This document shows, piece by piece, positions 57,383-64,000 of a stretch of DNA of 64,000 nt. Position numbers and translations under genes: made by a program. The stretch is from Kalaharituber pfeilii. Its lineage: Eukaryota; Ascomycota; Pezizomycetes; Pezizales; Pezizaceae. Numbering within the stretch: the stretch's first letter is position 1; each line of letters starts with the position of its first letter. Under the pieces are notes generated by a model. The model saw only the letters and a list, made by a program, of their open reading frames with translations. It had not been told where the DNA came from and did no database searches. Where the stretch lies: positions 930,001 through 994,000 of the forward strand of contig WHUZ01000003.1 in NCBI GenBank assembly GCA_015179045.1, read 5' to 3'.

Positions 57383-57766
57383 ACCCCAAAGTATATAGTA
57401 CAAGCCAGAAGGGTATGCCATACATGGTTACAAAGGATTGTGGTATCCCATGGCCATCAATTTTGGAAAGCCACTTAGTTCAAGCAGGTTGTCCGTTAGC
57501 ATCTACAGTTTGAAGGGCTTGAAACATAGTTTTTGTTTTGTTTTATTGCACGCACGTTAGTCGTGCCCCGCTATAGCCCCATACGGCCGTATACGAGTAT
57601 TGAAGCACACACACACACATCCCCCCCTCCTCCTCCAAAAAAAAAAAGAAAGAAAAAAAAAAAGAAAAAAGAAAAGAAAAAAAGGAAGGAAATACGTTGT
57701 AAGTCTCAAACCGTTGTGTTTCGTGCATAATGAAAATTTTGTGCAGGAAAAGCCTGTGTAATTGAA
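57383..57766. other. 3' flank with CA repeat and purine tract
   Basis: A short CA repeat (57605-57620) and an A/G-only stretch (about 57638-57692) separate phosphoketolase from the esterase relic. No gene. Confidence 0.6.
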
Positions 57767-58232
57767 TCATGGACAATTTCTAGCCTTGAATGATTTTCCG
57801 TCCTCTGATAGATACTTTAACAGCTTCAGGATTGCTGGGTGTGCTCTTGTCCTGTTACATTTTGCAGCCTTAACGAAGGTCTTGGCGAGCTCTGTTTAGT
57901 TAACGGCTGTGGCTGCAGACAAGATGGGCGAAGACTATGTACTTACCTAAAGCGCCTTTTGCATTAGTGTGAGTTCAGTCATCGGGAGCAAATAGTTCTT
58001 TTCCAGCCTTATCTATCCAATCTCCTCGAGGAAGGAAATTGTATAATTCACATGGTCGACATAAGCAATATTCTCCTGGGCTGCTACCTCCATAGTCCAA
58101 TCTGCAAATGGGTAGTAGGTAAGCACGGTGGTATTTTCTGCATTGTAGTGAAAAGTGTCGGGTGTCGTCACGATACCGGGACGGGGGGTCAATTTCGCGG
58201 GTGTCATCTTTTCGTATGAGGACACCTGAAAT

Positions 58233-58952
58233 GGTGTCCAGGTACACCCGAAAGAGTATTGTAACTTACACCACAGCCGGGTGTGCGCAAGTACGCGGAA
58301 TTAGAAACATGACACCCCGTTGCGGCATTCTTTTAGAACGTTACGACACCGCAGTGGAATATCATATTGAAGAATTAAACTAATTCACTAGGAGCTGGAT
58401 AAGTTCCCTCAACTAAGTTCATTACAAGACTTAACACTGCTATTATAACACTGGGCACTACATGCGAGTGTAAACTTGAGCTACAGAATTTAAATCTGTT
58501 GACACCAAAAAAAATTATGGAAGGGTTTGTGTTCTCTGCATGTGTAGACAGTTGAAACTGTGCCATATTTAGTCCACCAGACAGTTTCAAATCATGACTC
58601 AATATGGGCAGGTATTTCTAGTACGCTCTTCTGAAGTATCACGAGTAATGATATTAACAAAAAAAAAAAAAAATCTGAAGTATCATTAGTATTATACCTA
58701 TGTATGGTGTACCCTACCTAGTATGCTGGTATCAGGTGCCGTAAGGGTTCTCGAAATCTAGTGTGCAAACTGAGGTGCATATCTTATGCTGCATTTTGGT
58801 GCCACTATGGTGTCGGGGGTTAGTGCAGTACCATTCAAAGTGATACCCGAAAAAAGTATCGGGACTAGTTCGCAAGACCCCTTGACACCTGCTCTGGTGT
58901 CAACGCAGGAACATTCATGTAGACGAAACCAGTTCGGGTGTACATGACCACC
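58233..58952. mobile_element. 720-bp inverted-repeat element inside the esterase pseudogene
   Basis: GGTGTCCAGGTACACCCGAA (58233-58252) is mirrored by TTCGGGTGTACATGACCACC (58933-58952), with three mismatches in 20. Subterminal GGTGTC/GACACC words recur. It separates two parts of the CE12 reading, so it inserted into the former gene. It has no transposase frame. Confidence 0.6.
58630..58685 (+). mobile_element. 32-bp LINE-tail insertion with 12-bp target duplication
   Basis: TCTGAAGTATCA occurs at 58630-58641 and 58674-58685. Between them is CGAGTAATGATATTAAC plus 15 A. The word AGTAATGATAT also ends the LINE fragment at 23975-24497, directly before its A tail. This looks like an extremely 5'-truncated insertion of the same family. 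Confidence 0.7.
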
Positions 58953-59930
58953 TGTCGTGGGAATAACTCAAGTTTTGCATACAAACCTTGCACCACAGTG
59001 TCTGGTGCTTCCCGTTATATCTTGGGGTCATGCTAGACAAAATAGGATAGGCACCCTTGTTACGCACGGCCGAGATCGTCTTGCGCAGGTAGCTGTTGGG
59101 TGCTGTAATAGAGTTAGCTAGTTGAACACCTTACACAGACTCCTGGTGATCCGCTTGTAGGTATGATTTCAAGTCCGGGATGCACAATAACAACCGAGAC
59201 TGTTCTGGAGAAGAGTTACTCGCCGAAAGTGAGCACAGTCTCGTTTTTCTTTGTAACTGTATTGTAATGGACTTCAGTGTCACCGCCAATCCCTAGTAAA
59301 GTTTGACGATTGTCCGTTTTATCGTCGTTGTGCCCAAACCGGAAATATCCCAAGTCAAGTTAGTCGCATGCACCCATTTAAACTTTTACTATAGACCTCC
59401 ACGAAATTGTGCAGTGGCCCATTATCCCCAACCAGCGCTTCAGACTCTCAGCTATCACTTGTAGCTAGTTACCTCAACTATGACAAAGTCACTTTTCTGC
59501 AGGTCGGCCGTCAACTCGTCCCAAACGCCTTCATAAATGAATGACATAGTGGACCGCCCGGGGAGGGCTCGGTTGCCAACTGGGATTGAGACAAGTTGAA
59601 TAGTTCTACGGCCCAGCTGTAAAACTCCCGAATATAAGCGCGTGCCGTGGTGCCAATGTGCATGTCAGCCGGAGCTGCTTTTATAGTGATATGCTAGTCT
59701 GTGTTTAGAGGAGGGTGAATTAGGAAGACGCATTGTCTTTCATTAGTGGCTGGATCAAAGTATGCAGCTGTGCTGTTACCCGCGATAGATATCCTTGGCT
59801 CCTTGAGTATTGGCGCACGACCGACAATGGAAGCTGAACATCTGCGTTGTGGAAAGATAGCAATAGGAACTATTACGGAAATAGTCGAAATGATTTTCAG
59901 AAGGCTGAGCTGAGGGCGGAAGACGTCCAT

Positions 59931-60802
59931 TATGCTTGTATCGATGATGCAATATGGCTAATGGCTGTTTGGATTTACCAGTCGAATTCAAATACTGTAC
60001 GACAATTATGCCCGTGAATAGCGAATATGTTGATGATTATGGCCGAAAAGCAAACCTCGGATTGGAATGAGTCTCTCTGTGAAACCAGAGATCTGTCTCT
60101 TGCCCAACCGGATGCCTCGAAAAGATCTAATGGTACATGCTATAACGGAATTCGTATTGTATGTGTCCAGCTTCTGATAGTTTCCATGAAGTCCCGACTC
60201 ATGGATATTGTATCTATTGACTTCTCCCGGGCCTGGGTAGTCTGCAATTGCGCGACCCCACAAAACCCATAGGATGATCTGCATGTCCTGAGCTCTTCCG
60301 CTGAATTCACTCGTGTGTAGTTGGTATAACTCCATCTCGACACGATTAGCATATGGATCCTCAATGGAGAACGCAAGTTCCCCGCAGTAGCTGGCAGTTA
60401 ACAGGTATTTCCTTTCCTCCGAGGCAAACGCAAAATGTATCCTGGGCCCGTAATTGACTGAGTTACATTCTTCCTTGGGATAATATAGCGACGTTGAAAG
60501 CTACATATCTATCTTTCATCCGTTGCGCAGGAGTAGAGGTAAGACAAGAGTTCCAATTATGACGGACTAATACATGCCGTTATGCAGTAGCTTTCTTCTT
60601 TGGTTAGCCACTGGTTCCGCCAAGGGCTTATGGGCTCACGAAGGCCAGTTTCATGGACGAAAGTCCATCAGGGTCGGGTGCCGAGGCTTGTTTCAATCCA
60701 GTTACAGAAAAGCGATTGCGTTGAAGGGTTGTATAGTTGATAAATTAGGGAGTGGGCGCTATATATGTGAGAGTTGTGCTCAACATCAAAATACAACCTC
60801 AA
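59931..60802. other. Intergenic with possible decayed frame (minus)
   Basis: On the minus strand a frame open from about 60500 to 60010 reads HFAFASEERKYLLTASYCGE and SIEDPYANRVEMELYQLHTS. It looks protein-like in composition but I do not recognise it and find no start or splice partner. It may be a relic of a second gene. The frame lies upstream of the CE12 relic on the same strand. Confidence 0.3.
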
Positions 60803-60889
60803 GTCTCTGTAGCTCAGTGGTAAGCAGCGAGCGATTGCAGTCAATTGGCAGTTATCGCTAGGTCGGTCGTTCGAATCGGCCCAGGGACT
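60803..60889 (+). tRNA. tRNA-Cys(GCA) with 13-nt intron
   Basis: The acceptor stem GTCTCTG pairs with CAGGGAC (one G-T). The D arm is GCT...AGC with A-box TAGCTCAGTGG. The anticodon stem AGCGA pairs with TCGCT around TT-GCA-G, then a 13-nt intron (TCAATTGGCAGTT) and A. The T arm is GGTCG-TTCGAAT-CGGCC. The discriminator is T. TTTTT follows at 60894-60898. Removal of the intron leaves 74 nt. The three-pair D stem is a little weak, so a pseudo-tRNA is possible. Confidence 0.8.
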
Positions 60890-60893
60890 GTAC

Positions 60894-60898
60894 TTTTT
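60894..60898 (+). terminator. RNA polymerase III terminator
   Basis: Run of five T just after tRNA-Cys. Confidence 0.65.
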
Positions 60899-60959
60899 CT
60901 GGGTTGCTTTTTACATCTTTCACTAGTTGTCTACTGTAAGAAAAAAAATCCCATTTTGA

Positions 60960-61585
60960 GATGACTTCCCGTCGGCCCAGACGACCAGACCCAGACCTTA
61001 TCAGTGCTCGATCTACCAAAAAAAAATTTCAACCCCCTTCCAAATTCTAGATTCTGGCGGACCCAGACTCAGAGTTTTGGAAACGCGTTCCAAATCAAGT
61101 GACTATTAAAAAAGGGGTTAGGTAACATAGCATAAAAGACATTAAATGCTGCCAACACCAAAATTTATACATATCGCAAATTGTTTTCTACTGCAACACC
61201 TCAACTTATGCAGAAATTGAGCATAAAGCTTTCTTTCATTTCTTTGTTTATGCGCATTACACTTTTCAGCTTACGCGACAACAACGAAAGCAGTCCTCCT
61301 TTAACCTGAGGAGCTCTACTGCAAATCTAGTACAATCAGGCAGAGCCTGCGCCAGTCAAAGGGTTGCAAAATGTAGCATTCAAATTTGCTCTTTGAAAGT
61401 AAATTTTTGGTATCGCGATATGACTAAGTGAAGCGCGAAGTTGTTCGCTGACTAATCCGAAAATCTGGGAATCTAGACGTTCACGAAACCTGAATTTTGT
61501 GGTTGCGACGGGAATCGGGTCTGGAACGGAATCTGGAGGCGGGATCTGGGTCTGGTCGCCTATGATAGGCCGACGGGAAGTCATC
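60960..61585. mobile_element. 626-bp DNA element with GATGACTTCCCGTCGGCC ends
   Basis: The left end GATGACTTCCCGTCGGCC, then CAGACGACCAGACCCAGA, is matched in inverse on the right: GATGACTTCCCGTCGGCC, TATCATAGGCGACCAGACCCAGA. The outer 18 bp are identical and the inner 14 bp are conserved with a short spacer difference. There is no transposase. The superfamily cannot be told from these ends; no clear target duplication was seen. Confidence 0.8.
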
Positions 61586-62113
61586 AGTCTAGTTCCGTGT
61601 TCACACAATAAATAATATTAAATAGTGTTAGTTGGTTGCACCGACCCTCCGACCGTAAAATAGTGTTAGATTTGGTTTGGCATAGTTTAGTACAGAATTT
61701 ACTGTCGTGATTTTGATAATGCCAAGGACATTGAGCAGTTAATAGTTTTCAAACCATTAAACTTGAAACACTCATAATAACACCGCTTTTAGATTAAATG
61801 GTTTTAGTGATATTTAACAGCATATACTGGACAACTGAATTATTATAAGAATAATCTTCTACCATAGTCTCCTTGAATCTTCATATATACTTAAGTATAC
61901 TAAAGACAATATAAAGAATATTAATTCACTAGGTATCTGTCCTTTCTTAGCTCCAATAATCTGAATCTTGTTGGGCTATTAAGGTCTTTTGAATCTATTT
62001 GGGACTCTTTGAAGTCAATATAGCTACATGTGCGTATTGTATTAGTAAGGCCGGTAAAGTACTAACTTAACTATAGCAAATTAGCAGGAGGATTAACTTG
62101 ACTACTACATACG
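61586..62113. other. AT-rich intergenic
   Basis: Very AT-rich with no open frame of note. Confidence 0.6.
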
Positions 62114-62124
62114 TTTATTGATGA

Positions 62125-62173
<49 letters not shown>

Positions 62174-62222
62174 CATTAATCGCATGCCGCCATATGGGCT
62201 ATGGCGATTTATCGATGAGTAT
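62114..62222 (-). mobile_element. Poly(A) retroinsertion in minus orientation, 79 bp
   Basis: TTTATTGATGAGTAT (62114-62128) and TTTATCGATGAGTAT (62208-62222) form a 15-bp duplication with one mismatch. The insert reads, on the minus strand, CGCCATAGCCCATATGGCGG, CATGCGATTAATGATT and about 42 A. The CGCCATAGCCCAT word is shared with the insertion ending at 63641. Confidence 0.8.
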
Positions 62223-63411
62223 ATAGGTGACCCTGACTTTCTTTACCTGTGTAGACAAGGTTCATTATACTCAAGGTCACCTGTAGTAGGCTAAGCCTAG
62301 TCTCGTGAGCCTCTTACCAACAACCCTTCAAAGTACCAAGCCTTCTAACTTAGCTTTCATATTCCTCCACTAGTAGCTCCATCCACCTCTACTTCACTCC
62401 TCTACTTTATCTGTTCCTTCACTCTATCCACTCGTCCACTCCATCCACTCATTCATGTCATCTACTCTTCTACTTCATCCACTTTTCCACTTCATCCACT
62501 CCTCTAATTCATCAGCCTCATTGCTCTATCAGTTTTACTTCACAATCGTACCTACTATATTATAATTCTGCTTTGATAATATTTAGCGGTTCAGCCGCAA
62601 GCTAATGGGAGGCTCGAGAGCAGTCACTAGAACCTCCGAGACGGGCTCGCCACAGCAGAGAGGGCAAGCCACTAGTGGGCGCCACCAAGCCACGTGAGAG
62701 TCCCTCTCTAGTTGATTTCCTGTTTGGGTGATTCCTCTCTAGTTGGTTTCCCATTCGGGTGATCCTTTTTCTGGTCAGGCAGGTCAGGGAGGCTCGGTAT
62801 ATAGAGGAGAGAGGGAGACGCTGGTACTCCCTCTCCAAGCCGCGAAATCACCCACCCACCGACCCCGTTACCTCAGCGACTCGGACCCCCGCGAGGGAGA
62901 GACTGGGGGGGTCCTTCGGTTTGCCCCTACTTAGTCAGCAAGAGCACGATGGACTAAGCATGGGCATTAGGGGCTACAAACCCCTGAGCCGATTTCCGCA
63001 ACCTACAAAGCATGGATAGACACTTCCTCATTTGTTTCCTTATCTTTTCCGTCATTCTCTCATGTATTCCGCATAGCAATGATCATGTTTGTTCGAATCG
63101 AAGTAGCCGAGGACCATTAGCCAGCTCATTCTAATACTCGCAGCCCCACTCACACAATTTTACTTTGTTACGGGTTCACCGCAACCGTAGGGCGGGCGGT
63201 CCGTGGATGCGCATATGTGACGCATGGTGATATGCGACAGCCAACGGCGCCGCAGTCGAATGAGTGCTACATGAGCTACACAGAGGACTAGCGAGCATCG
63301 CTAGTCAAGTGTCTTTTTGACCTGGCGGACGGTAACTCTCTGCATTTACCAGATCCGTTACATACTTACTCTGGCAGTTGCTTAGTTTAATGCTCACAGC
63401 CTTGCTTATAC
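62223..63411. other. Degenerate repeat-rich region
   Basis: A stretch of CCACTC/CTTCATCCAC-like low complexity lies at 62370-62520. At 62701-62762 a unit of about 31 bp (CCTCTCTAGTTGRTTTCC...GGGTGAT) is present twice in tandem. The GC content rises between 62600 and 63000 and several frames stay open, but no protein is recognisable. A TE relic is likely. Confidence 0.5.
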
Positions 63412-63651
63412 AGTCTCGCTCGTGGTGGAGCTATTACGGTGGGCGGACTTGTAGGACTCAGTCGTGCACACGTTCATCAGGCTTCTTCTCATCTTTCCTC
63501 TTTTCCTTTTCTTTTTCATTTCTCTTTTTTCTTTACGCCTCATTATTCTTCCGTTATTCCTTCTGTAACTAAAACCTCGCCATAGCCCATTGGGCAGCAA
63601 GCGAGTAAGCAAGTTGCAAAAAAAAAAAAAAAAAAAAAAAAAGTCTCGCTC
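63412..63651 (+). mobile_element. 220-bp LINE/SINE-like insertion with poly(A)
   Basis: AGTCTCGCTC at 63412-63421 and again at 63642-63651, immediately after about 25 A. The insert contains a pyrimidine-rich stretch like a LINE 3' UTR, then CTCGCCATAGCCCATTGGGC and AGCAAGCGAGTAAGCAAGTTGC before the A tail. Confidence 0.75.
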
Positions 63652-64000
63652 ACTTTGACGATCCCCCTCATAGCTCTCACTCACAAAATCCCACTCATTC
63701 TCATACTTATAACTCTACTCCTCATGACAACTTTACTCACACAATTCCACTCATTCAGATATTCACAATCTCGCTTACTCTGACAGTCTTATCACTTGAT
63801 CTCCTCTCCAAGAGGAGTTAATCACAAGTTAAATGTAGTACAGTACATGTATAATATCCTTTCTTAGCTATAAGTTATCACTCTTAATACTTTTAGACTT
63901 AATCTTATCTTCTTTTATAAAACGATAAATGTATGTACCCTTTCTCTTCTATAAAAGTTCCATCATGTCCAGCTAATTATCTTTCGCTTGTTTAGAAAAT
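63652..64000. other. Low-complexity AT-rich end
   Basis: CACTC/CTCAT-rich simple sequence to about 63790, then AT-rich sequence. No gene. Confidence 0.6.

Larger units (their letters stand above)
57767..59930 (-). pseudogene. CE12-type rhamnogalacturonan acetylesterase, broken
   Basis: Reading 59930 to 57767, pieces of an SGNH/CE12 esterase appear in the right order. RISIAGNSTAAYF is block I (GDST with D replaced by N). LPGRSTMSFIYEGVWDEL and DLQKSDFVIVE follow, then FGHNDDKTDNRQT (GHND block III), and GDTEVHYNTVTKKNETVLTF. After an intron come NSYLRKTISAVRNKGAYPIL and SSMTPRYNG. A 720-bp insertion (58233-58952) precedes FADWTMEVAAQENIAYVDHV. The catalytic D/H end FAPDD-THTNAKGAL and a final exon close it. 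Lesions visible: a frameshift at about 58015, an in-frame TGA at 57973-57975 between DD and THT, a missing AG acceptor before FGHNDD, and the insertion. The family removes acetyl groups from pectic rhamnogalacturonan. Alternative: unusually diverged but functional gene, unlikely with this many breaks. Confidence 0.75.

Overview
The window is nuclear DNA of a filamentous ascomycete (Pezizomycotina). Protein genes are broken by short introns of about 50-100 nt with GTRNGT-type donors and CTRAC-type branch sites. Both tRNA genes carry introns, intergenic regions are long and AT-rich, and the genes recognised are typical of this group (CON-6, a zinc-cluster/hexapeptide-acetyltransferase fusion, a phosphoketolase-acetate kinase pair, a CE12 pectin-acetylesterase relic). 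The broken plant-cell-wall esterase hints at a plant-associated lineage. I cannot place the species.

Layout. 1-6.6 kb: no convincing gene, but a DNA-transposon relic with 18-bp inverted ends (1608-2366), a possible transposase fragment, copy 1 of 'Element A' (3309-4147) and a 118-bp MITE. 6.7-9.5 kb: three-exon membrane protein (minus). 10.4-11.0 kb: a pogo-like non-autonomous element. 13.0-15.4 kb: a glycine-zipper protein and a hemerythrin-domain protein (both minus). 16-21 kb: Element A copy 2, a LINE tail, a 194-bp MITE and a 2.3-kb nested inverted repeat. 22.3-26.1 kb: small retroinsertions, a His-rich/basic small protein, a LINE 3' end and a small secreted protein. 27.2-31.0 kb: an Arg/Ser/His-rich protein and a short-chain dehydrogenase. 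33.1-33.4 kb: a second small secreted protein. 33.5-39.9 kb: gene desert. 39.9-44.3 kb: the zinc-cluster/acetyltransferase fusion and CON-6. 44.3-52.0 kb: gene desert with a tRNA-Lys and a TE nest (Element A copies 3 and 4 with three kinds of insertions). 52.1-57.4 kb: acetate kinase and phosphoketolase, divergent from a 431-bp shared promoter. 57.8-59.9 kb: CE12 esterase pseudogene with a transposon inside it, which itself holds a 32-bp LINE-tail insertion. 60.8 kb: tRNA-Cys. 61-64 kb: further DNA elements and retroinsertions.

Functional links. Phosphoketolase splits xylulose-5-P or fructose-6-P to acetyl-phosphate, and acetate kinase converts this to acetate and ATP, so the divergent pair is a complete two-gene pathway. 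I found every splice junction of both genes from the sequence, and both read through without a lesion (832 and 444 aa). Other genes look like single-gene units.

The most unusual material is the mobile-element layer: several poly(A)-tailed insertions with target-site duplications, some only 32-105 bp long, and an Element A family carrying an internal array of short GCCATTTTGACA-like repeats. All coordinates and splice sites were worked out by eye; no alignment or database search was run.
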